Shown: positions 43,248-52,043 of the stretch, piece by piece
Layout of the letters: each line of letters opens with the position of its first letter
Numbering within the stretch: the stretch's first letter is position 1
Assembly: GCF_006783905.1 (NCBI RefSeq)
Contig: NZ_VFPE01000001.1
Location: forward strand, 1,240,001-1,304,000
From: Microbacterium kyungheense
GTDB lineage: Bacteria > Actinomycetota > Actinomycetes > Actinomycetales > Microbacteriaceae
DNA length: 64,000 bases
Direction of reading: 5' to 3'
Translations under genes and position numbers: made by a program
The notes under the pieces: model-generated
The model's database searches: none
Seen by the model: only the letters and a program-made list of their open reading frames with translations
What the model was told of the DNA's origin: nothing

Positions 43248-44786
43248 ATGGCCGCTGACAACCGTTCCGACTTCGACGAGTTCGAGGCGGGAGACGACCG
43301 CCTCGCTGAGAACCTGGCCGCCCTCGACGACGAGCTCGTCGAACAGCGGGCGAGCGCCCTGCGCCAGGGCCTCGAGGACTACGAGCTCGACGCGGAGGAC
43401 GCCGAGCTGCTGGCGGGCGTCATCCGGGGCGAGGACGGCATCGAGTTCCTGCCGGCGCTTCCCGTCGTCGCCATCGTCGGCCGCCCGAACGTGGGCAAGT
43501 CCGCCCTCGTGAACCGCATCCTCGGCCGCCGTGAGGCCGTCGTCGAGGACACGCCGGGTGTGACGCGCGACCGCGTCACCTACAAGGCCGAGTGGATGGA
43601 CCGCCGCTTCACCCTCGTCGACACCGGCGGCTGGGAGCCCGACGCGCGGGGCATCGACCGCTCGGTGGCGCTGCAGGCCGAGGTCGCCATCGACCTCTCC
43701 GACGTGGTGCTGTTCGTCGTCGATGCGATGGTCGGGGCGACCTCGACCGACGAGCACGTCGTGCGCCTGCTGCGCAAGACCGGCAAGCCCGTGTTCCTCG
43801 TCGCGAACAAGATCGACGACGCCCGCCAGGAGCCCGAGGCCGCCGCGCTGTGGAACCTCGGCCTCGGCGAGCCCCACCCCGTCTCGGCGATCCACGGTCG
43901 CGGTGTCGCCGACCTGCTCGACGAGATCATGAAGGTGCTGCCGGACGTCTCGGCCGTCGCCAAGCACGAGATCGGCGGCCCGCGCCGCGTCGCGATCCTC
44001 GGCCGCCCGAACGTGGGCAAGTCGTCGCTGCTCAACAAGGCGGCCGGCGAGGAGCGCGTGGTCGTCAACGAGCTCGCCGGCACCACGCGCGACCCTGTCG
44101 ACGAGATCGTCGAGGTGGGGGGGAAGCTGTGGCGCTTCGTCGACACCGCCGGCATCCGCCGTCGCGTCCACCTGCAGCAGGGCGCGGACTTCTACGCGTC
44201 GCTGCGCACGTCGGCCGCGCTGGAGAAGGCCGAGGTCGCGGTCGTGGTGCTCGACGTCACGCAGCCGCTCAGCGAGCAGGATGTGCGCATCATCGACCTG
44301 GTGCTGGAGTCGGGGCGCGCACTCGTGCTCGCGTTCAACAAGTGGGACCGCCTGAACGACGACGACATGGACGGACAGGATCGTCGCCGCTACCTCGAGC
44401 GCGAGATCGAGCAGGATCTGGCGCATGTCGCATGGGCGCCGCGCGTCAACATCTCGGCGCGCACGGGCCGTCATCTCGACAAGCTCGTGCCGGCGCTGGA
44501 GACCGCGCTCGAGTCGTGGGATCAGCGCATCCCGACGGGCAAGTTCAACGCGTTCCTCACGGAGCTCGTGGCCGAGCACCCGCACCCGCTGCGGGGCGGC
44601 AAGCAGCCGCGCATCCTGTTCGGCACGCAGGCGTCGACGCGTCCGCCGACGTTCGTGCTGTTCACCACCGGCTTCCTGGACCCGGGGTACCGCCGGTTCA
44701 TCCAGCGGCGACTGCGCGAGCTCTACGGCTTCGAGGGCACGCCCATCGTCGTCAACATGCGGGTGCGGGAGCGCCGTCAGCGCTGA
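43248..44786 (+). CDS. der: Ribosome assembly GTPase Der (EngA)
   Basis: A 512-aa double GTPase needed for 50S assembly. First G1 loop in [12 protein letters not shown] (about 80-91) and second in [12 protein letters not shown] (about 252-263), each with [18 protein letters not shown] switch regions and NKID/NKWD base-recognition motifs; a C-terminal KH-like domain follows. An acidic N-terminal extension of about 70 residues is typical of actinobacterial Der. End of the conserved run that began at nadK. Confidence 0.96.
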   Translation: MAADNRSDFDEFEAGDDRLAENLAALDDELVEQRASALRQGLEDYELDAEDAELLAGVIRGEDGIEFLPALPVVAIVGRPNVGKSALVNRILGRREAVVEDTPGVTRDRVTYKAEWMDRRFTLVDTGGWEPDARGIDRSVALQAEVAIDLSDVVLFVVDAMVGATSTDEHVVRLLRKTGKPVFLVANKIDDARQEPEAAALWNLGLGEPHPVSAIHGRGVADLLDEIMKVLPDVSAVAKHEIGGPRRVAILGRPNVGKSSLLNKAAGEERVVVNELAGTTRDPVDEIVEVGGKLWRFVDTAGIRRRVHLQQGADFYASLRTSAALEKAEVAVVVLDVTQPLSEQDVRIIDLVLESGRALVLAFNKWDRLNDDDMDGQDRRRYLEREIEQDLAHVAWAPRVNISARTGRHLDKLVPALETALESWDQRIPTGKFNAFLTELVAEHPHPLRGGKQPRILFGTQASTRPPTFVLFTTGFLDPGYRRFIQRRLRELYGFEGTPIVVNMRVRERRQR

Positions 44787-44792
44787 CCCGCG

Positions 44793-45230
44793 TCAGCGCG
44801 CCGAGGGGCGCACCATGGCCGTCGCGTCGGGCTCGGTGAAGCCGAACCGCCGGTAGAGACCGTGCGCGTCGCCGGTGAACAGCATCCACCGCATGTCGGC
44901 GCCGGGCCCGTCGTCGATCATGAGCTGCACGAGGCGCTTGCCGAGCGAGTGACCGCGGTGCTCGGGGAGCACGAAGACGTCGGCCAGGTAGGCGAAGCCG
45001 ATGCCGTCCGACACGGCGCGCGCGAAACCCACCTGCTCGCCGGTGTCGCGCCGGTAGGCGCCGACCACACGCCACGCCCTGGAGATCTGGGTCTCGACGT
45101 CGGCGCGTGAGCGCCAGCGGCCCCAGTACGCCTCGGTCGAGAGCCAGCCCCACACCACGTCGGGCTGGATGCGCGTGGGGTCGTCGTCGAGGTCGTAGCC
45201 GGTGCGGGGGTCGTCGTGCATGCGGTCCAT
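44793..45230 (-). CDS. GNAT-family N-acetyltransferase
   Basis: A 145-aa acetyl-CoA-dependent acyltransferase. LADVFVLPEHRGHSLGKRLV holds the V/I-x-x-x-x-R-G-x-x-x acetyl-CoA site (HRGHSLGKRL, about 88-97), and GLYRRFGF is the usual C-terminal strand. The start at 45230 follows GGAGGA with suitable spacing. Convergent with der (6 nt between stops). Substrate unknown. Confidence 0.85.
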   Translation of the reverse strand: MDRMHDDPRTGYDLDDDPTRIQPDVVWGWLSTEAYWGRWRSRADVETQISRAWRVVGAYRRDTGEQVGFARAVSDGIGFAYLADVFVLPEHRGHSLGKRLVQLMIDDGPGADMRWMLFTGDAHGLYRRFGFTEPDATAMVRPSAR

Positions 45231-45304
45231 TGTGGCGAGTCCTCCGGTGACGTGCGCCGTGCCGGTCGCGAGCCGGTGGCCTGCCGGTGTGACAGGCTGG
45301 GCGG

Positions 45305-46204
45305 GTGACGATCGAGCCTCCCGCCCCCGGTGAGCCGCGACGCCCGCACGGTCCGCGCGACCCGGGCGACGCGTGGGTCGTCGCTCCGACGGGCGAACGC
45401 TACTGGGGCCGATTCGGCGCTGCCGGCCTGCTGGCCGTCGACGCGCAGCGCGGGGTGCTGCTGCAGCATCGCGTCTCGTGGAGCCACTTCGGCGACACCT
45501 GGGCGCTGCCCGGCGGCGCCCGCCACGAGGGGGAGTCGGCGTGCGACGGCGCTCTGCGGGAGGCCGCCGAAGAGGCAGGCGTTCCGCATGCGGCGATCCG
45601 GCCCCGCGTGCTGAGCGTCTTCGACCTCGGCTACTGGAGCTACACCACGGTCGTCGGCGATGTCGTCGAGCCCTTCGAGCCCATCATCAGCGACCCCGAG
45701 AGCCGCGAGCTGGCGTGGGTTCCCGTCGAGGTGGTGGTCGACTATCCGCTCCACCCCGGGTTCGCAGCGTCGTGGGAGCGGCTGCAGTCCCTCATCGGCG
45801 TGCGTCCCGCCGTCGTCGTCGACGTCGCGAACGTCATGGGCTCGGTGCCCGACGGCTGGTGGCGCGACCGGCCCGCGGCGGCGTCCCGACTGCTCTCGCG
45901 GCTCGCCGAGCTGGCGGCGGGCGGGGTGGCGGCATCCGCTCTCGATCTTCCCGAGCAGGTCTGGTACCCGGACTGGTCGGCGGTCGTCGAAGGGCAGGCG
46001 CGCTCGGTCGACGAGGTCGTCGGCATCGACGTGGTGCGCGCGGAGGGCGAGGGCGACGACACGATCGTCGCCGAGGTGCGCAGGTTGGCGGCATCCGGTC
46101 GCTCCGTCACCGTCGTCACGAGCGATCGCGGACTCGCGGAGCGGGTGGAGGATGCCGGCGGCGCCGTGCGCGGAGCGCGCTGGCTGCTCGATCAGCTGCC
46201 GTAG
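45305..46204 (+). CDS. NUDIX hydrolase fused to a NYN/PIN-like nuclease domain
   Basis: A 299-aa fusion. Residues about 30-160 are a NUDIX domain with an intact box GARHEGESACDGALREAAEE followed by AGV. Residues about 168-299 begin with PAVVVDVANVMGSVPDGWWR, and later have GDDTIVAEVRRLA and VTSDRGLAERV; the three Asp-containing strands fit the NYN/PIN metal-dependent RNase fold. The two halves could degrade a modified nucleotide and an RNA, or act in one RNA-decay pathway; unknown. GTG start with no strong ribosome site. Convergent with the amidase gene. Confidence 0.8.
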   Translation: MTIEPPAPGEPRRPHGPRDPGDAWVVAPTGERYWGRFGAAGLLAVDAQRGVLLQHRVSWSHFGDTWALPGGARHEGESACDGALREAAEEAGVPHAAIRPRVLSVFDLGYWSYTTVVGDVVEPFEPIISDPESRELAWVPVEVVVDYPLHPGFAASWERLQSLIGVRPAVVVDVANVMGSVPDGWWRDRPAAASRLLSRLAELAAGGVAASALDLPEQVWYPDWSAVVEGQARSVDEVVGIDVVRAEGEGDDTIVAEVRRLAASGRSVTVVTSDRGLAERVEDAGGAVRGARWLLDQLP

Positions 46205-46210
46205 GGGGAC

Positions 46211-46246
46211 CCGCCCGACGCCCGGCCCCGGCTGGGCGACGGGCGG
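46211..46246. terminator. Bidirectional terminator between convergent genes
   Basis: Arms 46211-46223 and 46234-46246 pair over 13 positions with one mismatch, in the 54-nt gap between the NUDIX-NYN gene and the amidase gene. Confidence 0.7.
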
Positions 46247-46258
46247 ATCCGTCTCGGA

Positions 46259-47626
46259 TCAGCCTCCGTGGATCTCGACGTCGGCAGCCTTCACGTAGTA
46301 CTGACGGTGCCCGTACGAGATCAGCAGGAACTGCTCCTGACCGGGGATATCGATGTGGTCGTTCGGCGTGTCCGGCGAGAAGGTGACGGCCTTGTAATAG
46401 TCCGTCGGGACGTCCGCATCCACCAGTGCGTAGCGTTGGCCGGCGAGGATCGCGTAGGGCGAGACCGGCGTCTGTGCGACGACGCTGATCCCCTCGGGGA
46501 ACGCGGACGCCTCGGGATAGGCGGTGCCGTAAACAGGGATGCTCGCGAGGCCCGCCTTGGGCGTGATCCACTGGCCGTTCTTCACCGAGCGCGACACGGG
46601 CGCCTCGCTGGGGTCGCGGAACCAGGCCTTCGCTCCGAGGTACCAGATCGCCGTCCAGCCGTCACGGCGCTCCGCGACCGCGTAGTCCACACCGGCGGTC
46701 GCGCGCGGACCGATGTCGGAGACGGTGGTGGTGCTCGCCGCGGCGCCCGGATGCAGACCCGGGTCGGGAACGAGCGGGGAGTCCTCGCTCGGCTCGGTGT
46801 GCAACGCGACGAAGTTCGTGTCGTCGGTGTCGCACGCGGTGTCACCGCAGCCGGTGAGCGTCTGGGTGTTGCCCTCGAACCCGGGAAGGATCCGGACGAC
46901 GTCGCCGTGCTTGTTGCCGGTGGTGCCCTTTTCCAGGGGCGCGCCGAGCAGGTCGAAGAAGTGCTCCCAGTCCCAGTAGGGGCCTGGATCCCAGTGCATC
47001 GCGGGCACGCTCGAGCCCCGCAGTGCAGGGACCTGGTCGTGACCGATGATGTGCGCGCGGTCCAGCGGGATGCCGTACTCCGCCGCGAGGTGCTTCACGA
47101 GCTTCGCCGATGACTCGTACATCTCCTCGGTGTACCAGGCGCCGTCTGCCGCATAGCCTTCGTGCTCGATTCCGATGGCGTGCATGTTCACGTACCAGTT
47201 GCCGGCGTGCCAGCCGACGTCCTTCGGATCCAGGTGCTGTGCGACGTGGCCGTCGGACGAGCGGATCGTGTAGTTCCACGCGAGGTACGTCGGGTCGGTG
47301 ACGAGCCCGACGGTACCGTCGTACGACCCCTCGGTGTCGTGGATCACGATGTAGTCGATCGACGGACCGTTTGGCCGGTCGCCGAGGTCATGGTTGCCGT
47401 AGTCTCCGGGGTCGTCGCTGAGCGATTCGTACGGAGCGGGGAGCCATTCGCAGTCCAACGACCTGGGGCAGTCGGTGGTGCTGACGGGCTTCTGAGCACG
47501 CGACTCGGCCGATGCCGGCGCCGCCGCAGTCACGATCGCGATGCCTGCGACGACGGCGAGGGCGACGGTGGCGAGGTTGCGTGTCTTCCTGTGTCGGGCC
47601 GACGGCGGGGGAGGTGAGCTCTTCAT
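46259..47626 (-). CDS. Secreted N-acetylmuramoyl-L-alanine amidase
   Basis: A 455-aa peptidoglycan amidase. The start at 47626 follows GGAG and gives a Sec signal peptide (RHRKTRN, then a hydrophobic core, cleavage near APASAES, about residue 40). Amidase_2 domain: YIVIHDTEGSYDGT (Zn His), NMHAIGIEHEGYA and PAMHWDPGPYWDWEHF (Zn His). The C-terminal half (about 265-455) has repeated SH3-like segments (FVALHTEPSEDSPLV, RYALVDADVPTDYYKAV) that may bind the wall. Alone on its strand; the 179-nt region upstream holds its promoter. Confidence 0.88.
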   Translation of the reverse strand: MKSSPPPPSARHRKTRNLATVALAVVAGIAIVTAAAPASAESRAQKPVSTTDCPRSLDCEWLPAPYESLSDDPGDYGNHDLGDRPNGPSIDYIVIHDTEGSYDGTVGLVTDPTYLAWNYTIRSSDGHVAQHLDPKDVGWHAGNWYVNMHAIGIEHEGYAADGAWYTEEMYESSAKLVKHLAAEYGIPLDRAHIIGHDQVPALRGSSVPAMHWDPGPYWDWEHFFDLLGAPLEKGTTGNKHGDVVRILPGFEGNTQTLTGCGDTACDTDDTNFVALHTEPSEDSPLVPDPGLHPGAAASTTTVSDIGPRATAGVDYAVAERRDGWTAIWYLGAKAWFRDPSEAPVSRSVKNGQWITPKAGLASIPVYGTAYPEASAFPEGISVVAQTPVSPYAILAGQRYALVDADVPTDYYKAVTFSPDTPNDHIDIPGQEQFLLISYGHRQYYVKAADVEIHGG

Positions 47627-47805
47627 GGATCTCCATTCGGAAGGTGAACAGCGCACAGTCAACACCGGCGTGCGCTCGGAGGGAAGATCCGAAACGTAAG
47701 ATTCCTGTGAAAGTTTGTACCGAGCTGGTTTCCTGGCGCTCGCCGCCGAAGATTGTTCGCGTAAGTCGACGAGCCTGCTCGCGCTCTGTCTTTCGCGGCG
47801 GCGGG

Positions 47806-48180
47806 TCAGTCCTCGCGCCCCCGGAGGCGGTCGATCTCTCGGCGTTCGCGCTTGGTCGGGCGCCCGGCGCCCCGGTCGCGCTGCGCCATGACGGGGGTCG
47901 GGTCGCGCGGGGGAGTGCGGTCCTCCATCGCTGCCGCGACGAGGGGGGCGCCCACCCGCTTCGAGATCGTCTGCCGCACGACGAGCAGGCGATCGAAGCC
48001 GTCGATGCGCACGCGCACTTCGTCGCCGGGCTTGAGCGTCTGCGCGGCCTTCGCCCGTTCGCCGGCGACGCGGACGTGCCCCGCGCGGCACGCCGCGGTC
48101 GCCGCCGAGCGGGTCTTGTAGATGCGGACGGCCCAGAGCCAGGCATCCACCCGCACCAGACGGGTCGGAGCGTCCGTCAT
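47806..48180 (-). CDS. S4-domain RNA-binding protein, Hsp15 (HslR)-like
   Basis: A 124-aa basic protein. The S4 motif RVDAWLWAVRIYKTRSAATA (about 10-29) and AGHVRVAGERAKAAQTLKPG place it with Hsp15, which binds free 50S subunits carrying nascent chains. A Lys/Arg-rich tail ends the protein. Start codon overlaps the stop of the upstream lysoplasmalogenase gene (ATGA), so they are cotranscribed. Confidence 0.85.
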   Translation of the reverse strand: MTDAPTRLVRVDAWLWAVRIYKTRSAATAACRAGHVRVAGERAKAAQTLKPGDEVRVRIDGFDRLLVVRQTISKRVGAPLVAAAMEDRTPPRDPTPVMAQRDRGAGRPTKRERREIDRLRGRED

Positions 48181-48857
48181 GCCGCCACCGGGGTCTTCGC
48201 GGCCGCCGTGCGCCGGGCGCGAATCGCGACGAGCACGCCCGCGGCGATGAGGCCCTGACCGAGGCAGTACGTCAGCATGACGAGCGGGCTCGTCCAGGCG
48301 GGCATCGCGTCGGGCAGGAACAGCCGGAAGGCGAGCACCGAGTCCGAGGTCAGGAAGAACACGCCGCCCCACGCCACGAGCGGATGACAGCGGGACGCCG
48401 CGAACGCCGTGCCTCCGAGCACCAGGCCGTACACGGCGACCGCGATCGACAGGTTGCCGAGGTGCGGCCACAGCACGGCCAGCAGCACGACCCACCACAC
48501 GGCGTAGACAGCCGCCCACGGCGGCACGCGGTGCACGGCCAGGCGGCGCCAGAACAGCCAGATGTACACGAGGTGGGCCAGCCCGAAGAACAGCAGCATC
48601 ATCGGCAGCTCGGGCGCGAACGGGAAGAACGTGCCGGCGCCGTCGCCGAGCCACGACAGCCCGATCGCCACGACGAGGAGGGTGAGCGGGGTCGTCCACG
48701 GAGTGCCCCGCGAGCCCCACACGACGGCGAAGGCGAGCAATGGCATGAGCGTCAGCTTCGTGGGCGCCGCCAGCGCGTCCGCGTGAGCCGCGAGTGCGGC
48801 GACATGGACGATCGACAACACGATGAACGGGGCGAACGCGATCCAGAGCCGACGCAT
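48177..48857 (-). CDS. YhhN-family lysoplasmalogenase
   Basis: A 226-aa membrane protein with about eight hydrophobic helices. LSWLGDGAGTFFP, FFGLAHLVYIWLF and FFLTSDSVLAFRLF carry the conserved Asp and His residues of the YhhN/TMEM86 family, whose members hydrolyse the vinyl-ether bond of lysoplasmalogens. The start at 48857 follows GAGGAGG; the longer upstream frame would overlap the divergent ltrA promoter. Substrate in this organism is unproven. Confidence 0.85.
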   Translation of the reverse strand: MRRLWIAFAPFIVLSIVHVAALAAHADALAAPTKLTLMPLLAFAVVWGSRGTPWTTPLTLLVVAIGLSWLGDGAGTFFPFAPELPMMLLFFGLAHLVYIWLFWRRLAVHRVPPWAAVYAVWWVVLLAVLWPHLGNLSIAVAVYGLVLGGTAFAASRCHPLVAWGGVFFLTSDSVLAFRLFLPDAMPAWTSPLVMLTYCLGQGLIAAGVLVAIRARRTAAAKTPVAA

Positions 48858-48882
48858 GATCCTCCTCGATGTGCAGGGCCAC

Positions 48883-48888
48883 CATAAT
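48883..48888 (+). promoter_or_regulatory. -10 hexamer for leaderless ltrA
   Basis: CATAAT ends 6 nt before the ATG at 48895. Confidence 0.45.
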
Positions 48889-48894
48889 CGTCGC

Positions 48895-50076
48895 ATGACC
48901 GATGTGCTCGCCCGGATGGGCCTCATCCGGATGTCTGCCCGCGACACCGGCACCCCGCACCGGGTCTCGACGCCGCTCGAGCTGCTGTTCGACCTCGTGT
49001 TCGTGGTCGCCGTGTCGCAGGCATCCCAGAATCTCCATCACCTCATCAGCGACGACCACGTCGGGCAGGCGGTGCTGTCGTACCTGATGGTGTTCTTCGC
49101 CATCTGGTGGGCCTGGATGAACTTCACGTGGTTCGCCTCGGCGTTCGACACCGACGACTGGCTGTATCGCGTGCTCACGATCGTGCAGATGGGCGGTGTG
49201 CTGGTCCTCGCCGCCGGCGTCCACGACGCGATGGTCTCGTTCGACTACGTGGTGGTCACGTGGGGCTACGTCATCATGCGGCTGGCGATGGTCGCCCAAT
49301 GGCTGCGGGCAGCGGCATCCGACCCGGCATTGCGGCACACGGCACTGCGGATGGCGCTCGGCGTGTCGGTGGTGCAGGTGCTGTGGGTCTCGCGCATCTA
49401 CCTGCTCGACGACACGGCGCAGTTCTGGACGTTCTTCGTGCTCGTGGCCCTGGAACTGCTCGTCCCCGTGTGGGGCGAGGCAGCCGGGCGCACGCCGTGG
49501 CACCCGCACCACATCGCGGAGCGCTACGGCCTGTTCACACTGCTCCTGCTCGGCGAGAGCCTGCTCGCCTCGGCCAACGCGATCTTCGACGCCCTCGGCG
49601 AGGGCGAGCACGTGCCCGAGCTGCTGACGCTGGCGATCTCGGGCATCGTCGTGACGGCCGGGATCTGGTGGGTGTACTTCTCGAGGGAGCAGCACGGCCG
49701 GCTCGAAGGACGCAGATCCGCCTTCCGGTTCGGGTATCTGCACTACGGGATCTTCGCGGCGGTCGGCGCGGTGTCGGCGGGGGTCGAGGTCGAGATCGAT
49801 GAGATCACGGGGCACACCGCGGTGTCTCCCGCGATCGCCGGCCTCGCGCTCACGCTTCCGATCGCGATCGTGGTGGCAGGGGCGTGGCTCGTGCTGCTGC
49901 GGGCATCGCTTTCGCGCTGGGCGTCGGTCGCGGTGCTCGCGGGTGCCGTGCTGATCGCCGTGAGCGGCCTGCTGCCGTCGAACGAGTACGTCGTCGCCGC
50001 GGCGCTCCTGGTGGCCGTCGTGATCGTGCTCGAAGTCGACCGGGGGCGGCCGTCCGCCCGCGCTGTCAGCGGCTGA
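48895..50076 (+). CDS. ltrA: Low temperature requirement protein A (LtrA) family membrane protein
   Basis: A 393-aa protein with about 11 membrane spans. VSTPLELLFDLVFVVAVSQA (about 24-43), WWAWMNFTWFASAFDTDD, and ERYGLFTLLLLGESLLA are the conserved LtrA blocks. The name comes from a Listeria growth defect at low temperature; molecular function is unknown. The upstream in-frame start is rejected because 48895 has the CATAAT-N6 spacing. Its 3' end overlaps the convergent GNAT gene by 11 nt. Confidence 0.9.
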   Translation: MTDVLARMGLIRMSARDTGTPHRVSTPLELLFDLVFVVAVSQASQNLHHLISDDHVGQAVLSYLMVFFAIWWAWMNFTWFASAFDTDDWLYRVLTIVQMGGVLVLAAGVHDAMVSFDYVVVTWGYVIMRLAMVAQWLRAAASDPALRHTALRMALGVSVVQVLWVSRIYLLDDTAQFWTFFVLVALELLVPVWGEAAGRTPWHPHHIAERYGLFTLLLLGESLLASANAIFDALGEGEHVPELLTLAISGIVVTAGIWWVYFSREQHGRLEGRRSAFRFGYLHYGIFAAVGAVSAGVEVEIDEITGHTAVSPAIAGLALTLPIAIVVAGAWLVLLRASLSRWASVAVLAGAVLIAVSGLLPSNEYVVAAALLVAVVIVLEVDRGRPSARAVSG

Positions 50077-50650
50077 GGTCGAGCGACACGATCGCGAGGT
50101 CGGGGCGCGGGCGCGCGACCTCGCGGAAGCCGGCAGCCTCGAACGTCGACAGCACGCCGTGGTAGAGGTCGTTGACGGGAATCTTCTTGCCGGCGTGCGG
50201 GTCCATCGGGTACGCCTCGACCACGCGCGCGCCGCCGGCACGGGCGAAGTCGAGCGCCGCATCGAGCAGGCGCGCGTTGAGTCCCTGCTCGCGGTGCTCT
50301 TTGCGCACCACGAAGCAGCTGACCGCCCACACGTCCGGGTCGTCCCACGGTTCTTCCGACGCCGCGAACCTGCGGGTGCGTGCGAGCCGCACCTGACGTG
50401 TGCGGGGTCCGACGCGGACCCACCCTGCGGCCTCGCCGTCGACATAGGCGATGAGGGCGGGCGGGGGAGCGGTCGCCATCTCATCGCGCAGCAGCTCTCG
50501 GCGCTCGTCGAGTGTCGTGCGATTGAACTCGGCGTTGGTGATCGTCCACCACTGGCACTGGCAGCCGCGTCCGTCCCCGCCCCCGCTCAGCGCGTGCTGC
50601 GCATCGTCGAAGCGGTCTGCGGTCGCGGGTTCGATCGTGATGTGGGCCAT
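50066..50650 (-). CDS. GNAT-family N-acetyltransferase
   Basis: A 194-aa acyltransferase. VSCFVVRKEHREQGLNARLL (about 115-134) is the acetyl-CoA-binding turn; CQCQWWTITNAEFN near the N terminus and YHGVLSTFEAAGF near the C terminus are shared by a subgroup often annotated only as GNAT. The start at 50650 has AGGAGG 7 nt upstream; a longer frame would run through the tRNA region and is rejected. Substrate unknown. Confidence 0.85.
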   Translation of the reverse strand: MAHITIEPATADRFDDAQHALSGGGDGRGCQCQWWTITNAEFNRTTLDERRELLRDEMATAPPPALIAYVDGEAAGWVRVGPRTRQVRLARTRRFAASEEPWDDPDVWAVSCFVVRKEHREQGLNARLLDAALDFARAGGARVVEAYPMDPHAGKKIPVNDLYHGVLSTFEAAGFREVARPRPDLAIVSLDLSR

Positions 50651-50729
50651 GTCATGCCTCCTGTCGCGACCGTAGTGCGGCCCGCCGACATCGACAAGCG
50701 AACGGATGCCACGCCCGGGGTCCGCCGTG

Positions 50730-50759
50730 TTCGCGAGGCCTCCGCGGACCGGGTAGGAT
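50730..50759 (+). promoter_or_regulatory. Candidate tRNA-Pro promoter
   Basis: TTCGCG (50730-50735) and TAGGAT (50754-50759) are 18 nt apart and 44 nt upstream of the mature tRNA. Confidence 0.45.
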
Positions 50760-50803
50760 GGTCGAGTTGTCCGCGCGCAGGCGGGGACACGACAACAGAA
50801 CAT

Positions 50804-50877
50804 CGGGATGTGGCGCAGCTTGGTAGCGCACCTGACTGGGGGTCAGGGGGTCGCAGGTTCAAATCCTGTCATCCCGA
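50804..50877 (+). tRNA. proT: tRNA-Pro (GGG)
   Basis: A 74-nt cloverleaf: acceptor CGGGATG/CATCCCG, D-arm GCGCAGCTTGGTAGCGC, anticodon stem CCTGA/TCAGG with loop CTGGGGG (anticodon GGG), T-arm CAGGTTCAAATCCTG. CCA is not encoded. Confidence 0.97.
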
Positions 50878-50882
50878 CAGAA

Positions 50883-50916
50883 AAGCCCTGGTAGGTCTGA
50901 GGATCTATCAGGGCTT
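50883..50916 (+). terminator. Terminator after tRNA-Pro
   Basis: AAGCCCTGGTAG (50883-50894) pairs with CTATCAGGGCTT (50905-50916) over 12 positions with one G-U pair; directly follows the tRNA. Confidence 0.7.
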
Positions 50917-50973
50917 CGTCGTTCGGTGGATGCGGGACGCTCCGATCGCCGGGGGGATGTCGGCGACGGTGGG

Positions 50974-50979
50974 TAGCGT
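50974..50979 (+). promoter_or_regulatory. -10 hexamer of the frameshifted endonuclease gene
   Basis: TAGCGT ends 6 nt before the ATG at 50986, the usual leaderless spacing, supporting 50986 as the original start. Confidence 0.4.
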
Positions 50980-50985
50980 CACCCC

Positions 50986-51782
50986 ATGTCGCGTGAACGT
51001 TCGTACAGCGATGACCAGCTTGTTGCCGCGGTTGCCCGCGCGCGATCGTGGCGTGGCGTGGCGTGCTGCGCGCGCTCGAGCTTGGTGCCACTTCCGCGAG
51101 TGCGATCCGATCCGTGCGTGCGCGGGCGGACGCCATCGGGGCGGACTACGGGCACTTCACACGCGGTCGCCGCCTCACTGACGACCGCGTCCGAGCTGCC
51201 GTCGCGACATCCACGTCCTGGGCGGGAGTCGTCGCCGACCTCGGCTTGGAAGGCCGTTCGGCTACCGCTTTGGCGAAGGGCCACTCGATCCGGCTGGGGC
51301 TGGAGGTGAGTCACCTGAGTTCATCCATCCCGCCACCGACAGTGACGCGGCCAATTCCAGAACCAGTGAACCTTGCGCGCGCGGGCGCCATGCTCGCGGC
51401 CGGTTGGTTCATGCTGTCCGGACAGGACGTCTCGTGGCCTTTGGAGCCGTGCCGGTACGACCTGATCGTCGTCGATTCCACGCATGCCCATCGGCGTGTG
51501 CAGGTGAAGACAACGACTGTTCAAGTCGGCGGCACGTGGAAGGTCTATCTGTCCAATTCTGGACGAGGACGGCGCACGTATGACGCTGATGAGATCGATG
51601 ACTTCTTCGTGATCGACGGATTGCTGCGGTATTACCTCATTCCGATTGAGGCCGTCGGAGGGCTTCAGGCGATTCATCTCGCTTCGTACGACCAGTACCG
51701 ACTCGCGCCCCTGCCCAATGCGTGTGCCCTGCACGAGTCTGACTCTGATTTCACCGCTGCTGGCTGCGACACGGATGTATAA
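50986..51782 (+). pseudogene. PD-(D/E)XK endonuclease-like gene (group I intron type) split by a 5-bp repeat
   Basis: From ATG 50986 the frame reads MSRERSYSDDQLVAAVARARSWRGV and then diverges; from 51048 a second frame reads ...WRGVLRALELGATSASAIRS to 51782. Three tandem CGTGG units (51047-51061) mark the switch: removing one restores a single 263-codon frame. The N-terminal part then shows two matching segments (DDQLVAAVARARSWRGVLRA and DDRVRAAVATSTSWAGVVAD). The C-terminal part has CRYDLIVVDSTHAHRRVQVK, the D-x(n)-QVK core of the PDDEXK_5 family, and YDADEIDDFFVIDGLLRYYL. Lower GC and position next to a tRNA suggest transfer. It may be off-phase rather than dead, and a sequencing error is possible. 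If translated as is, 51048-51782 would give a 244-aa N-truncated protein. Confidence 0.7.
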
Positions 51783-51869
51783 CCCGTACCCCACCACCTG
51801 CATGTCTGCGCCGTTCGTCGGCTCTGCGGCAGGCGATCACGATGAACACGCGGCTCAGCGCGGCGTTTG

Positions 51870-52010
51870 TCAGCCGACGACCCCAGCGAGCTCTTCTCGC
51901 GTGCCGTTGCAGACCTTCATGGCTGCACGACGGCGCCCTTGCTCGCGGCGTATGCCGAGCGGCCCGCGGCGCCGACCAGCCCGAGCGCGCTTGCAAGGGG
52001 GACGATGCTG
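51870..52010 (-). pseudogene. Decayed short-chain dehydrogenase relic
   Basis: On the minus strand 51917-52010 reads ASALGLVGAAGRSAYAASKG then AVVQ, the catalytic Tyr-Lys block of SDR enzymes, before a stop. A second piece at 51870-51910, in another frame, reads NGTREELAGVVG, which fits the GTPEELAxxVAFL segment normally about 60-70 residues later. The relic therefore lacks both ends and the part between the pieces. The flanking stretch 51783-51869 and 52011-52043 shows nothing recognisable. Confidence 0.6.
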
Positions 52011-52043
52011 TATGAGCAGAGGCGCAGGATGCCGGGATCGGCG

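Noticed and set aside
50804..50916. tRNA-Pro as an integration att site
   Set aside because: No downstream copy of the tRNA 3' end and no integrase were found; the hairpin after it is best explained as a terminator.
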